From: Novosphingobium meiothermophilum
GTDB lineage: Bacteria; Pseudomonadota; Alphaproteobacteria; Sphingomonadales; Sphingomonadaceae
Length of the DNA: 64,000 nucleotides
Direction of reading: 5' to 3'
NCBI RefSeq assembly: GCF_003171715.1
Contig: NZ_QGHL01000008.1
Coordinates: 310,001 to 374,000, forward strand
The first letter of the stretch is position 1. Every line of letters begins with the position of its first letter. The notes below the pieces were generated by a model. The model was not told the origin of the DNA and did not search any database. It was given only the letters and a program-made list of their open reading frames with translations. The position numbers and the translations under genes are program-made. Of this stretch, positions 16,352-25,312 are shown piece by piece.

Positions 16352-16528
16352 TCAGAAATCGATCGCGATGCCGTTCTTTTCCCAATCGCCGAAGCGGGTG
16401 GGATCGATGCCGTCCGGGTCATCGCCACGCTCCATAGCCTTGGGCGCAGGCGCGGGTTCATTGGTCCAGTGCGCAGGCGGTGTGAAGGTTGCCGGGCGCT
16501 TGGTGGCACGGGTGAAGGGCTTGTCCAT
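16352..16528 (-). CDS. DUF1674 protein (SDHAF4-like succinate dehydrogenase assembly factor)
   Basis: A small protein of 58 residues ending in DPTRFGDWEKNGIAIDF, the conserved C-terminal signature of DUF1674. This family includes the eukaryotic succinate dehydrogenase assembly factor SDHAF4, which stabilises the flavinylated SdhA subunit. ATG 16528 gives a protein of typical length. An in-frame ATG at 16603 would add 25 residues and overlap the rsmB start head to head. No sdh genes are in the window. Confidence 0.75.
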   Translation of the reverse strand: MDKPFTRATKRPATFTPPAHWTNEPAPAPKAMERGDDPDGIDPTRFGDWEKNGIAIDF

Positions 16529-16601
16529 GACCGTGCAAATGGGCCTTCGCGCAATGAACTGCAATTGCATATTGGGGCACAAGCGCCGATAGGCTTGGGC
16601 C

Positions 16602-17885
16602 ATGCCCCGGCCAACGTTCCGTACAAAGCCCCGCGCAACCGACGCAGATGAAGCCCCCGGCGTTGCCGCGCGCCGCGCTGCGCTGCGCCTGCTGGATGCG
16701 GTGCTGCGGCGGGGCGATCCGCTCGATCAGGCCGCGCCGCCTGTCCTGCGCGCCATCGAACGCGGCGATGACCGCGCACTGGCGCTTGCCATTGCACAGG
16801 AAGCCCTGCGCTGGATGGCCGATCTCGATGCCCTGATCGATGGCGCGACGCGGCAGATCCTGCCCGAAGATGCCAAGGCCCGTTCGGTGCTGCGCATCAT
16901 GCTGGCACAGACGCTGCGCCTTGGCCTGCCCGGCCATGCGGTTGTCGCCACTGGCCTGCCCTTGCTGAGCGGCGGGCCGCGCCGCCTTGCTCATGGCGTG
17001 TTTACCGCCGTCACAGCCAGCGGCGCCGCGCTGCCCGCCGCCCCCACGCTTCCGCCCGCTGTCGAGGCGCGCTGGCAAAGCGCATGGCCCGGCCGGACCG
17101 AAGCGATTGCCGCAGGTCTGGCCGAACCGCCGCCGCTTGATCTCACCTTGCGTGATCCGGCGCAGACCGCGCAGTGGGCAGAGCGTCTCGGCGGTCATTC
17201 GCTTGGTCCCGGTCATGTCCGGCTTGCCCGCGCGGGTGCGGTAGATGCGCTCGACGGTTTTCGCGAAGGCGCATGGTGGGTGCAGGATCTTGCCGCCAGC
17301 GTGCCCGCGCGCCTGCTGGGTGCGGGGCATGGCCGCCGGGCGCTTGATCTGTGCGCCGCGCCGGGCGGCAAGACCCTGCAACTGGCCGCCGCGGGATGGC
17401 GCGTGACCGCGCTGGACAAATCCGCCCGGAGGACCGAGCGATTGGCGCAGAACCTCAGGCGCAGCAGGCTTGATGCCGAAGTCGTCGTGGCGGATGCGCT
17501 GCAATGGCAACCGGATGCGCCCTACGATGCGATCCTGCTGGATGCCCCGTGCAGCGCCACCGGCACCTGTCGGCGCCATCCCGATGTGCTGCACCGTCAG
17601 GCCAATCTGCCGGAATTGACCTCGCTGCAATCCGTGATGCTCGAACGTGCCGCGGGCTGGCTCGCGCCGGGAGGAATGCTGGTCTATGCGGTCTGTTCGC
17701 TTGAACCTGAAGAGGGGGAAGCGCAGGCGGCGGCCTTCACCGGGCTTGCCCCCGTGCCCGTGACCGATGCTGAACTTCCCGCCGGTCTTGTAGCCACAGG
17801 CGGGCATTTCCGGTCCGATCCCGGAATGCTGGCACAGCATGGCGGCATCGATGGCTTCTTCGCGACCCGCTGGACCAGACGCTAG
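16602..17885 (+). CDS. rsmB: 16S rRNA (cytosine-967-C5) methyltransferase
   Basis: A 427-residue RsmB/NOP-family RNA m5C methyltransferase. An N-terminal NusB-like RNA-binding helical domain (about residues 20-145) precedes the SAM-dependent domain with DLCAAPGGKTLQLAAAG. The two catalytic cysteines are Cys317 in DAPCSATGTCRRHPD and Cys365 in VYAVCSLEPEEGE. The NusB-domain fusion favours RsmB over other NOP enzymes. The last 4 bases overlap the convergent smr-type gene. Confidence 0.92.
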   Translation: MPRPTFRTKPRATDADEAPGVAARRAALRLLDAVLRRGDPLDQAAPPVLRAIERGDDRALALAIAQEALRWMADLDALIDGATRQILPEDAKARSVLRIMLAQTLRLGLPGHAVVATGLPLLSGGPRRLAHGVFTAVTASGAALPAAPTLPPAVEARWQSAWPGRTEAIAAGLAEPPPLDLTLRDPAQTAQWAERLGGHSLGPGHVRLARAGAVDALDGFREGAWWVQDLAASVPARLLGAGHGRRALDLCAAPGGKTLQLAAAGWRVTALDKSARRTERLAQNLRRSRLDAEVVVADALQWQPDAPYDAILLDAPCSATGTCRRHPDVLHRQANLPELTSLQSVMLERAAGWLAPGGMLVYAVCSLEPEEGEAQAAAFTGLAPVPVTDAELPAGLVATGGHFRSDPGMLAQHGGIDGFFATRWTRR

Positions 17886-18457
17886 CGGGCCTTGCGCAGG
17901 ACGATATAGACCGCTCCCGCGCCGCCATGGCGAGGCTGGGCCGGGCGGACGGCAGCAATCCTGCCCGCGTGGGGGCTGTGGGCCAGCCAGTCGAGCAATT
18001 TGGCCCGGATCGCTCCTCGCCTTGAGCCGCGCAGGTCGTGCTCGTCGCTTGGCCGGTGCTTGCCCGCGATCAGCAGCATGATCCGCGCGCCCATCGCCAG
18101 CGCCTGGGCAATGCCGCCGTTGAGGCGGGCATGGGCGGCATCAAGGCCGAGGCCATGCAGATCGATCGTCACGTCAGGCGCAATCGCGCCGCGCGCCAGC
18201 TTGCGCTCCCAGCTTGAATCCAACCCGTGGCGCTCAAGCGGGCGGGCGGGCGGCGGTGAAACGGCGGCGGGTGCCGGCAAGGGTGGCGGAATGCGCCCTC
18301 TGACGCGTTTGGTGGTTGTGGCTTCGGGAGCGGGCTTCGCCGCCATCGCCCTGGGAGGGTTGGCCTTCTGCCTTGGCGGGTGGAGCGGAGTGATCGTGGC
18401 CGCAATGCGTTCCCACAGTGCCGCCTCTTCGGGCGTCAGTCCGTAAGGGGCGGTCAT
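17882..18457 (-). CDS. Smr domain protein (putative endonuclease)
   Basis: A 191-residue protein with a Pro/Ala-rich, probably disordered N-terminal half and a C-terminal Smr domain. The hallmark DLHGLGLDAAHARL is present, followed by the GRIAAVRPAQPRHGGAGAVY segment that ends in the conserved GxGAxxV-type loop. Stand-alone Smr proteins cleave RNA or DNA; in bacteria they have been tied to ribosome rescue and DNA repair. It overlaps mltA by four bases, so the two are coupled. Confidence 0.85.
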   Translation of the reverse strand: MTAPYGLTPEEAALWERIAATITPLHPPRQKANPPRAMAAKPAPEATTTKRVRGRIPPPLPAPAAVSPPPARPLERHGLDSSWERKLARGAIAPDVTIDLHGLGLDAAHARLNGGIAQALAMGARIMLLIAGKHRPSDEHDLRGSRRGAIRAKLLDWLAHSPHAGRIAAVRPAQPRHGGAGAVYIVLRKAR

Positions 18458-19671
18458 CGCCGGGTCACGGTGCCGGTGCGGTCAAGCCGGTCGAGCACGC
18501 CCTTGGGCAGCAGGATCAGCGCGCGTCCGCGTGCCGACATGCCACCTGCAATGCGCCGCGCTTCGGCGCCTGCGCCCCAGAAGCTGTCAAAGCGGTTGGC
18601 GCCGGTGATCGCTCCGCCGGTATCCTGCGCCACCCAAAGGCCGCTGGCCTCGCGCCGGTCAAGCTGGAGCCAGACCGGTGCGCCCAGCGGCACATAGGCT
18701 GGATCAGCGGCAACTGTTGCGCCGCCTGTTACCGGCACGTTCAGTGCGCCCACCGGCCCCGGCCCGGTGAGTTCGCGGAAGAACACGAAGCTGCGGTTCT
18801 GCTGCATCAGCACGCGGCCCTGCGCGGGATTGTCGCGCAGGAACTGCTGGATGCCCTGCATCGAACCGGAATATTGCCCCGGTCCGCTGCCGATCAGCCC
18901 GCGTTCGCGCATCAGCGATCCGATGCCGGTATAGGCATGGCCGTTCTGCCCGGCAAAGCCGAGACGGATCACGCTGCCATCCGGCCCGCGCAGCCGGCCA
19001 GAACCCTGAATCTGCAGGAAGAATACTTCGACCGGATCGGCCGCCCAGCCAATCTCCAGCCCCTTGCCTGCCAGTGCGCCTGCCTCGATCTGGCTGCGGT
19101 CCCAGTAGGCGGTGAAGACGCCTGCCTCGTCATAGCGGCCAAGCGGCATCCGCCCATCGGGGAGGGGCGGGGCATCGCCCGGCCGCGCCCGCACCAGATC
19201 GGGCGGCAGGCCATAGATCGGCACGTCATAGCCGGGCTGGCGCGTGCGCACGCCTGCGATTTCCGGCTCGAAATAGCCGGTGACGAAGGCATTGCCCCCA
19301 CCAACCTCGGCGGTTTCGAAATGGGTGGCAAAGAAGCGCTGCGCATCTCCGGCAGGCCATGTGGCCGCGGCGGCGCAAGCGGCGGTCCAGTCTTCGGGCC
19401 GGGTCAGGCCGGATGTATCGGTGCGCCGGGTGAGGCGCGGGCACGAAATCACGAAAGCGCCCAAGGCCCGCGCGGCATTGTCTGCCCCCATGCCCAGCCC
19501 CGCTGGAAGCGGCCCGCGCGCAATCCCCGCCAGCGCGGCATTGGGCGCCGTGACGATCGCAGGCGGCGTGACCGGTGTCGGTGCCGGGCCGCCAGGGATA
19601 AGCCTGACGCACCCGCCCATCAGGACCAGCGCGGCCAGAACAGCATTGCGAAGCGATAAGCGGGCAAGCAC
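18454..19671 (-). CDS. mltA: Membrane-bound lytic murein transglycosylase A
   Basis: A 405-residue outer-membrane lipoprotein that cleaves peptidoglycan glycan strands. The lipobox is LVLMGGC (Cys21). The MltA domain includes GNAFVTGYFEPEIAGVRTRQ and AYTGIGSLMRERGLI. The C-terminal 3D domain WVAQDTGGAITGANRFDSFW carries the three conserved aspartates, including the presumed catalytic one. It lies 20 bases after the Tim44-like gene in the same direction, so tim44-like, mltA and smr probably form one transcript. Confidence 0.93.
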   Translation of the reverse strand: MLARLSLRNAVLAALVLMGGCVRLIPGGPAPTPVTPPAIVTAPNAALAGIARGPLPAGLGMGADNAARALGAFVISCPRLTRRTDTSGLTRPEDWTAACAAAATWPAGDAQRFFATHFETAEVGGGNAFVTGYFEPEIAGVRTRQPGYDVPIYGLPPDLVRARPGDAPPLPDGRMPLGRYDEAGVFTAYWDRSQIEAGALAGKGLEIGWAADPVEVFFLQIQGSGRLRGPDGSVIRLGFAGQNGHAYTGIGSLMRERGLIGSGPGQYSGSMQGIQQFLRDNPAQGRVLMQQNRSFVFFRELTGPGPVGALNVPVTGGATVAADPAYVPLGAPVWLQLDRREASGLWVAQDTGGAITGANRFDSFWGAGAEARRIAGGMSARGRALILLPKGVLDRLDRTGTVTRR

Positions 19672-19691
19672 GGCAGCTTTCCCGTGACGGA

Positions 19692-20378
19692 TCAGGCTTC
19701 GTCAGTTTCGTCGAGCAGCCAGTCGGGATCGCGCGCGGAAATATCGCGGCGGAAGGTCCACAGATCGCGGGCCTCGATGGCATCGTCGAGCGAACCGGCA
19801 ATCACATTGCCATCCGCATCGCGCGTGACCGAAGCGATATCGGCAAGGAAGCGCACGGTGATGCGTGCCGTCCTGCCTTCGATCGAAGCGGCCACGATGC
19901 GGGCTTCCTCGATGCGGATGACGCGGGCATCGATGGTTTCGCCAGCCGCCACGCGGGCATCGATGGCCGCGGCAAAGCCTTCGTAAACGTCATCATCGCA
20001 AAGCTGGCGCAATTCGTCCTTGTCGCCGCGCCAGAAGGCTTCAAGGATCATCGTGTAGGCCGCTTTCGATCCGGCAAGGAACTGTGCCAGATCGAACCGG
20101 CGATCAGCCGCGATGATCGCGCGCACCCCTGCTTCGGCGCTGTTGTCAAAGGTCTGGACTTCGGGCTGTCCTGCCTCGCGCGGGCGCGGCGCAACCTGGC
20201 CGCCTTCGGCCGGGCGCTGGGCGATCTGTCCGGGACGGTTCTGCGCCGAAGGATCAGGCTGTTCGATCCGGCGGCGCATCGGCTCCTCGTCGCGTTCAGG
20301 GCGGCGGCCCAGAACCGAATAGAGGCGCAGGCCAAGGAAGGCCGCAATCATCGCCAGAATCACAATTTGAACAATCAC
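19692..20378 (-). CDS. Tim44-like domain protein
   Basis: A 228-residue inner-membrane protein. A single N-terminal helix (IVQIVILAMIAAFLGLRLYSVLG) is followed by a Pro/Arg-rich linker and a C-terminal Tim44/TimA-type domain (about 85-228, ending ARDLWTFRRDISARDPDWLL). GTG 20378 was chosen because the membrane anchor starts there and GGGA lies upstream. In alphaproteobacteria these proteins assist membrane-protein or translocon function and are commonly divergent from secB, as here. Confidence 0.88.
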   Translation of the reverse strand: MIVQIVILAMIAAFLGLRLYSVLGRRPERDEEPMRRRIEQPDPSAQNRPGQIAQRPAEGGQVAPRPREAGQPEVQTFDNSAEAGVRAIIAADRRFDLAQFLAGSKAAYTMILEAFWRGDKDELRQLCDDDVYEGFAAAIDARVAAGETIDARVIRIEEARIVAASIEGRTARITVRFLADIASVTRDADGNVIAGSLDDAIEARDLWTFRRDISARDPDWLLDETDEA

Positions 20379-20623
20379 GCGCTGGGTTCCCGAAACTGAC
20401 CGTGCCGCCCCGCAAGGGCACACGGCGCAAGAGTAACGTGCCTCAAATAGGTACGGATTACAAATGAACAACGTGTGCATGGCCCTTTGGGCGGATCACC
20501 TGCACGATAAAACGGCCGGACTGTTGCCTTTGCGCTGCAACAATGAGGCGCAGGCAAAGCGGATTGCCCGCCGGGTGCCATAGTGCTAGTCGCGCGCACC
20601 AGCATTCAAACCTCACCGAAAGC

Positions 20624-21151
20624 ATGTCTCCCATGGCCGATGAAGGCAATATCATCTCGAATCTCGATCTTGGTGGCCCCGCGCCCAACGGCGAGGACAC
20701 CTCGCCCGCCATCGGTCTCATCTCGCAGTATGTGAAGGATCTCTCGGTCGAGAATCCGAATGCGCCTGAGAGCTACCAGTGGGCCGAAGCGCCGGAGATG
20801 GCGGTGGACTTCAATATCTCAGCGCGCTCGATCCAGCCGGAGATCCACGAGATCGAACTGAAGATCAACGTCACCTCCAAGACCGCGCAGGGCACGGCCT
20901 TCATCGTGGAACTGGCCTATTGCGGCCTCATCGGGATGCGCAACGTGCCTGATGAACAGGCCCACCCCTTCCTCTTCGCCGAAGGACCGCGCATCCTGTT
21001 CCCCTTCGCGCGCCGCGTGATCGCCGATGCGGTGCGCGATCTTGGCTATCCGCCGCTCATGCTTGAGCCGATCGATTTCAACGGCCTCTATCTCCAGCAA
21101 CTGGCGCAGGCTCAGGCCACCGCAGAGGCTACCCCTGCCGGGCAGGCCTGA
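20624..21151 (+). CDS. secB: Protein-export chaperone SecB
   Basis: A tetrameric cytoplasmic chaperone of about 175 residues that holds preproteins unfolded for SecA. Characteristic segments are YVKDLSVENPNAP, INVTSKTAQGTAFIVELAYCG and LFPFARRVIADAVRDLGYPPLMLEPIDF. The N-terminal extension before GLISQYVKDLS is longer than in E. coli, as is usual in alphaproteobacteria. ATG 20624 and ATG 20633 are both possible starts. It is divergent from the tim44-like gene and is followed by murJ and trpS. Confidence 0.95.
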   Translation: MSPMADEGNIISNLDLGGPAPNGEDTSPAIGLISQYVKDLSVENPNAPESYQWAEAPEMAVDFNISARSIQPEIHEIELKINVTSKTAQGTAFIVELAYCGLIGMRNVPDEQAHPFLFAEGPRILFPFARRVIADAVRDLGYPPLMLEPIDFNGLYLQQLAQAQATAEATPAGQA

Positions 21152-21174
21152 TCCGGCGCTCTGATCCGGTAGCC

Positions 21175-21234
21175 AGAAGGATGCGGCGATGAACGCCTTG
21201 TCATGAACCTTGTGCCATGAACCTTCTGCCGTGA
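21175..21234 (+). promoter_or_regulatory. Tandem overlapping mini-ORF leader of murJ
   Basis: A Shine-Dalgarno sequence AGAAGG (21175-21180) precedes ATG 21189 by 8 bases. From there, 14-bp tandem copies place starts at 21189, 21203, 21217 (ATG) and 21231 (GTG, murJ). Each of the first three opens a five-codon frame (MNALS, MNLVP, MNLLP) whose TGA overlaps the next start (ATGA, ATGA, GTGA). The real murJ start has no good ribosome-binding site of its own. This looks like a translation relay that delivers ribosomes to murJ; the function is inferred. Confidence 0.6.
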
Positions 21235-22802
21235 ATCTTCTGAGGGCCACCGGCTCGATTGGCGGGCTTACCCTGCTCAGCCGCATTCTGGGGCTGGTGC
21301 GCGACAGTCTCTTCGCGCGCTATGTCGGGGCGGCATTCGCCTCCGATGCCTTTCTTGTCGCCTTCCGGCTGCCCAACATGTTCCGCGCGCTGTTCGCGGA
21401 AGGGGCCTTTTCGTCGGCGTTCATCCCGATGTTCAACCAGAAGGTCGCCAATCCCGAAGGCAAGGGGCTGCGCGACGGGCTGGACTTTGCCGAAGCCGCG
21501 CTGGCAGTCCTGCTGCCCGTCCTGCTGCTGATGACCCTGCTGCTGGAAATCTTCGCATGGCCGGTCACGCTGGTGCTGTCGGGCCGGTTCAACGGTGTCA
21601 GCGAGCAGCAGTTCGCCTATGCGGTGGAACTGTCGCGCTGGACGATCCCCTATCTCATGCTCATCAGTCTGGTCTCGCTGCTGGGCGGAATCCTCAATTC
21701 GCTGCAAAAGTTCTGGGTCAATGCGGCCGCGCCCATCCTGCTCAACCTCACGCTGATCGTTGCGCTGCTGGGCTTTCATGCCGATGACCCGCTGATTACC
21801 GCGCGCAATCAGGCGATCGCGGTATCGGTTTCGGGCGCGCTGCAACTGGCGTGGCTGGCGTGGGCCTGCCATCGCAACGGGGTGAACCTGCGCCTGCGCC
21901 GCCCCCGGCTCTCGCCCGAAGTGAAGCGGCTGATGAAGTTGATCCTGCCAGCCGCCGCAGGGGCTGGCGCGGTGCAGATCAACCTCGTCATTTCCACCGC
22001 GCTGGCGGCTTCGCTGCTCGATCATGGATCGGTCACGTATATCTACATGGCCGACCGCCTGAACCAGTTGCCGCTGGGGCTGATCGGCATTGGTCTCGGC
22101 ACGGTGCTGCTGCCCACGATTTCGCGCCAGCTTGGCGGCGGCGAGGATGCCGCTGCGATGGACACGCAGAACCGGGGCATGGAGCTTGCCCTGCTGCTTA
22201 CCCTTCCGGCCACGATCGCGCTCGTTCTGTGCGGCGAACCGATTGCTGCGGCCCTGTTCGGCTATGGCAAGTTCGATGCGCTTGACACGCACTATACCGC
22301 GCAGGCGCTTGCCGCCTTTTCGATCGGCCTGCCCAGCTACATTCTGGTAAAGGTGCTGACCCCCGGTTTCTATGCCCGTCAGGACACGAAGACCCCGCTG
22401 CGCTATGCCTCGATTGCCGTGGCCGTGAACCTTGCTGGCAATCTCGCGCTGATCGTGCCGCTAAGGCACATGGGACCGCCACTCGCCACGGCGCTGGCTT
22501 CCACGGTCAATGTCTGGCTGCTCTACCGGACGCTGGCAAAGCGCGGGCATTTCGTGGCCGATGCCCGGCTCAAGCGGCGGGTCTGGCGGCTGGCGCTGGC
22601 GGCTGCGGCGATGGGCGGCGTGCTCTGGGCCGGGCAGGGGCTGGTCATGCCGTGGGTCCAGGGAACATGGCTGGTCCGTATTGCGGCCATGGCCGGTCTG
22701 GTCAGTGGCGGAGTGCTGGTCTATGGCCTCGCCGCCATGATGACCGGCGCGTTTCGGCCCGGCGATCTCAAACTTCTCCTGCGGCGTCGCCGCTCCAACT
22801 GA
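21231..22802 (+). CDS. murJ: Lipid II flippase MurJ
   Basis: A 523-residue, 14-helix MOP-superfamily protein that flips lipid II across the inner membrane for peptidoglycan synthesis. It begins VNLLRATGSIGGLTLLSRIL, the standard MurJ N terminus, so GTG 21231 is the start. Other family segments are FRLPNMFRALFAEGAFSSAF and YMADRLNQLPLGLIGIGLGT. The GTG lacks its own Shine-Dalgarno sequence and is preceded by a 14-bp tandem array of overlapping mini-ORFs. trpS follows by 11 bases. Probable transcript: secB-murJ-trpS. Confidence 0.94.
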   Translation: MNLLRATGSIGGLTLLSRILGLVRDSLFARYVGAAFASDAFLVAFRLPNMFRALFAEGAFSSAFIPMFNQKVANPEGKGLRDGLDFAEAALAVLLPVLLLMTLLLEIFAWPVTLVLSGRFNGVSEQQFAYAVELSRWTIPYLMLISLVSLLGGILNSLQKFWVNAAAPILLNLTLIVALLGFHADDPLITARNQAIAVSVSGALQLAWLAWACHRNGVNLRLRRPRLSPEVKRLMKLILPAAAGAGAVQINLVISTALAASLLDHGSVTYIYMADRLNQLPLGLIGIGLGTVLLPTISRQLGGGEDAAAMDTQNRGMELALLLTLPATIALVLCGEPIAAALFGYGKFDALDTHYTAQALAAFSIGLPSYILVKVLTPGFYARQDTKTPLRYASIAVAVNLAGNLALIVPLRHMGPPLATALASTVNVWLLYRTLAKRGHFVADARLKRRVWRLALAAAAMGGVLWAGQGLVMPWVQGTWLVRIAAMAGLVSGGVLVYGLAAMMTGAFRPGDLKLLLRRRRSN

Positions 22803-22813
22803 AGGCATGTTGA

Positions 22814-23833
22814 ATGCGTATCGTTTCCGGCATCCAGCCCACCGGCAATCTCCACCTCGGCAATTACCTGGGGGCGATCCGCAACTGGGTGCGGATGCAG
22901 GATGAATGGACCGCCAAAGGGGCGCAGTGCCTCTATTTTCTGGCCGACCTTCACGCCATTTCAATGCCGCATTCCCCGGCCGAACTTGCCGCCAACACGC
23001 GGGAAATGGTGGCGGCGCTAGTTTCCTGCGGCATCGATCCCGACAAGTCGATCCTGTTCAATCAGGCACAGGTTCCCGCCCATGCCGAACTGCAATGGCT
23101 GCTGAACGGCACGGCCCGCATGGGCTGGCTCAACCGCATGACACAGTGGAAGGACAAGGCCGGCAAGAACCGCGAGGGCGCATCGGTGGCGCTTTTCACC
23201 TACCCCGTGCTTCAGGCCGCCGACGTGCTGCTTTATCAGGCCACTCACGTTCCCGTAGGCGAGGACCAGAAGCAGCATCTGGAGCTTGCGCGCGATATCG
23301 CGCAGAAGTTCAACAACGATTTCTGTGCTGAAGACGCACCGCTGTTCACGCTGCCCGATCCCATCATTCCGCCCGAAGCGGCCCGCATCATGTCCCTGCG
23401 CGATGGCACGGCCAAGATGAGCAAGTCCGATCCTTCCGACATGAGCCGCATCAACCTGACGGATGATGCCGATGCGATCATGCAGAAGGTGAAGAAGGCC
23501 AAGACCGATCCCGAACCGCTGCCCGGCACGATCGAGGGGCTGGCCGGACGGCCTGAGGCCAACAATCTCGTCGGCATCTATGCGGCAATGGCCGGGATTT
23601 CCGCGGCCGATGTGCTGGCGCAGTTCGAAGGCAAGGGTTTCGGCCAGTTCAAGCCCGCGCTGGGCGAACTGCTGGTGGAAACGCTCTCGCCCATGGCAGC
23701 GCGCTACCGCGAACTGCGCGGCGATGGCGAAGCGCTTGATGCCATCCTTGCCAAGGGTGCCTTGAAGGCCCGCGATCTGGCCGCGCCCATGCTGGCACGC
23801 ACATATGCGGCGCTGGGTCTGGTAAGGGGCTGA
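22814..23833 (+). CDS. trpS: Tryptophanyl-tRNA synthetase
   Basis: A 339-residue class I aminoacyl-tRNA synthetase that charges tRNA-Trp. The HIGH-type motif is PTGNLHLGN near residue 10 and the KMSKS loop is at 201-205. The tryptophan-pocket region ([20 protein letters not shown]) is well conserved. The length fits bacterial TrpS. It lies 11 bases after murJ, so it is most likely co-transcribed. A GC-rich hairpin at 23861-23886 follows. Confidence 0.97.
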   Translation: MRIVSGIQPTGNLHLGNYLGAIRNWVRMQDEWTAKGAQCLYFLADLHAISMPHSPAELAANTREMVAALVSCGIDPDKSILFNQAQVPAHAELQWLLNGTARMGWLNRMTQWKDKAGKNREGASVALFTYPVLQAADVLLYQATHVPVGEDQKQHLELARDIAQKFNNDFCAEDAPLFTLPDPIIPPEAARIMSLRDGTAKMSKSDPSDMSRINLTDDADAIMQKVKKAKTDPEPLPGTIEGLAGRPEANNLVGIYAAMAGISAADVLAQFEGKGFGQFKPALGELLVETLSPMAARYRELRGDGEALDAILAKGALKARDLAAPMLARTYAALGLVRG

Positions 23834-23860
23834 AAACGCGATCAATGTTGCACAATGTTA

Positions 23861-23886
23861 CCCCGGCGCAATCTTTGTTGCCGGGG
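23861..23886 (+). terminator. Possible terminator after trpS
   Basis: A 7-bp CCCCGGC/GCCGGGG stem with a 12-base loop starts 28 bases after the trpS stop. No proper T-tract follows, so termination may be weak or Rho-assisted. Confidence 0.4.
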
Positions 23887-23986
23887 CATTCAACGTGCGT
23901 TCAGCACTTCCTGTCCACAAAGACGCCATGCTAAGCACAGTTGCGTCAGATAACCGTGACGCAGGCAGAGGATCAGGAGTCGCAGG

Positions 23987-24751
23987 ATGAAGTCGCTTTT
24001 GCACAGTCAGCCTTCCGGGCAGCCTGCGGCCGCAGGCAGCAGCCGGCGCCGCCTTCTGGGCATGGCCGCCGTGCCCTTGCTGCTGGTGGCGCTCAGCGGG
24101 TGTGCCACCCCGTTCAAGGCCGATGTCAAGCGCTTTCAGGCCCAGCTTCCCGCCCCTGCCGGGCAGACTTTTGCCGTGGTTGCCGACAACCCGCGCGATG
24201 CGGGCGGGCTTGAGTTTGCGCAATATGCCTCGCTCGTCGGCAAGCAGATGGAAAAGCTTGGCTACCGTCCGGCCAATGCCGAAGTGGCCGATCTCATCGT
24301 CAAGTTCGAATATGGTATCGATGGCGGCCGTGACCGCATCCGCAACACCGGCTTTGCCGATCCCTTCTGGGGCGGCTGGGGTGGCTGGGGCGGCTGGGGT
24401 CCGGGCTGGGGTCCCGGTTGGGGCCGCGGCTGGGGCCGCGCCGGCTTTTACGGCCGTGGCGGATGGGGCTGGGGCTGGTATGATCCGTTCTTCTTCGGCG
24501 GCGCGGGCTGGGGTGGCGGCGTCGATGTGGTGACGGTCTATACTTCGGGCATCAACCTGAAGATCGATCGGCGCGAGGATGGTCAGCGTCTGTTCGAGGG
24601 CAAGGCCGAAGCCGCTTCGCAGTCGAACCGGCTGTCCTATGTCGTGCCCAATCTGGTCGAGGCGATGTTCACGAATTTCCCCGGCAACAACGGTGAAACC
24701 GTGCGTATCTCGATCGCGCCCGAAAAGAAGACGATCAAGAAGATCGACTGA
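23987..24751 (+). CDS. DUF4136 lipoprotein with a Gly/Trp-rich segment
   Basis: A 254-residue lipoprotein with twin basic residues (RRR) ahead of a hydrophobic stretch and lipobox ALSGC (Cys39). The mature part matches DUF4136 (FKADVKRFQ..., YRPANAEVADLIVKFEYGID, then the C-terminal NLVEAMFTNFPGNNGETVRI). Between them lies a roughly 50-residue insert dominated by GWG repeats, also repetitive in the DNA, which may be a flexible or surface-binding loop. No function is established for the family. A good intrinsic terminator follows. Confidence 0.82.
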   Translation: MKSLLHSQPSGQPAAAGSSRRRLLGMAAVPLLLVALSGCATPFKADVKRFQAQLPAPAGQTFAVVADNPRDAGGLEFAQYASLVGKQMEKLGYRPANAEVADLIVKFEYGIDGGRDRIRNTGFADPFWGGWGGWGGWGPGWGPGWGRGWGRAGFYGRGGWGWGWYDPFFFGGAGWGGGVDVVTVYTSGINLKIDRREDGQRLFEGKAEAASQSNRLSYVVPNLVEAMFTNFPGNNGETVRISIAPEKKTIKKID

Positions 24752-24777
24752 CCCGCACCCTGTGCGAACAGGCAAAA

Positions 24778-24807
24778 GGGGCCTCGCAGCGATGCGGGGC
24801 CTTCTTT
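24778..24807 (+). terminator. Rho-independent terminator after the DUF4136 gene
   Basis: A stem GGCCTCGCA/TGCGGGGCC with loop GCGA is followed by TTCTTT. The upstream AAAA could let it also serve the converging dut gene in part. Confidence 0.7.
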
Positions 24808-24829
24808 GCGTTGAACGTTTGCGCTTGTG

Positions 24830-25312
24830 TCAGCCTTTCAGCGCGGCCAGCCCGCCGGTCGATCCGAAGCCGCCTTCGCCGCGTTCGGTATGCGCAAGCG
24901 AATCCACCTCGACCCAGGTGCCGCGCGTGACCGGCGCGAGGATAAGCTGGGCAACACGGTCGCCCCGGCGGATAGAGAAGGTTTCGCTGCCGTGGTTGAT
25001 CATGATGATCTTCAGTTCGCCGCGGTAATCGCTGTCGATCGTGCCCGGCGTGTTGGGCACCGTGACCCCGTGCTTCAGCGCAAGGCCGGAGCGCGGCCGG
25101 ACCTGGATCTCGTAGCCTTCGGGAATGGCCAGCGCGAGGCCCGTCGCCACGGCATGACGCCCCCCCGGAGCAAGATCGATGTCCTCGGCCGCAACCACGT
25201 CCATTCCGGCAGCGCCTTGCGTGGCATAGGCCGGCAACGGCAGGTCCGCCCCATGGGGCAGACGTTTGACGAGCACCGGAACTTCAGGCGTGTTTGCTTG
25301 CAGCGATGGCAT
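24830..25312 (-). CDS. dut: dUTP diphosphatase
   Basis: A 160-residue homotrimeric dUTPase that hydrolyses dUTP to dUMP and keeps uracil out of DNA. All five motifs are present: [14 protein letters not shown] (motif 1), [11 protein letters not shown] (2), [13 protein letters not shown] (3), [10 protein letters not shown] (4) and the C-terminal [10 protein letters not shown] (5). Its start overlaps the end of coaBC by 29 bases, so the two are co-transcribed and probably coupled. Confidence 0.96.
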   Translation of the reverse strand: MPSLQANTPEVPVLVKRLPHGADLPLPAYATQGAAGMDVVAAEDIDLAPGGRHAVATGLALAIPEGYEIQVRPRSGLALKHGVTVPNTPGTIDSDYRGELKIIMINHGSETFSIRRGDRVAQLILAPVTRGTWVEVDSLAHTERGEGGFGSTGGLAALKG

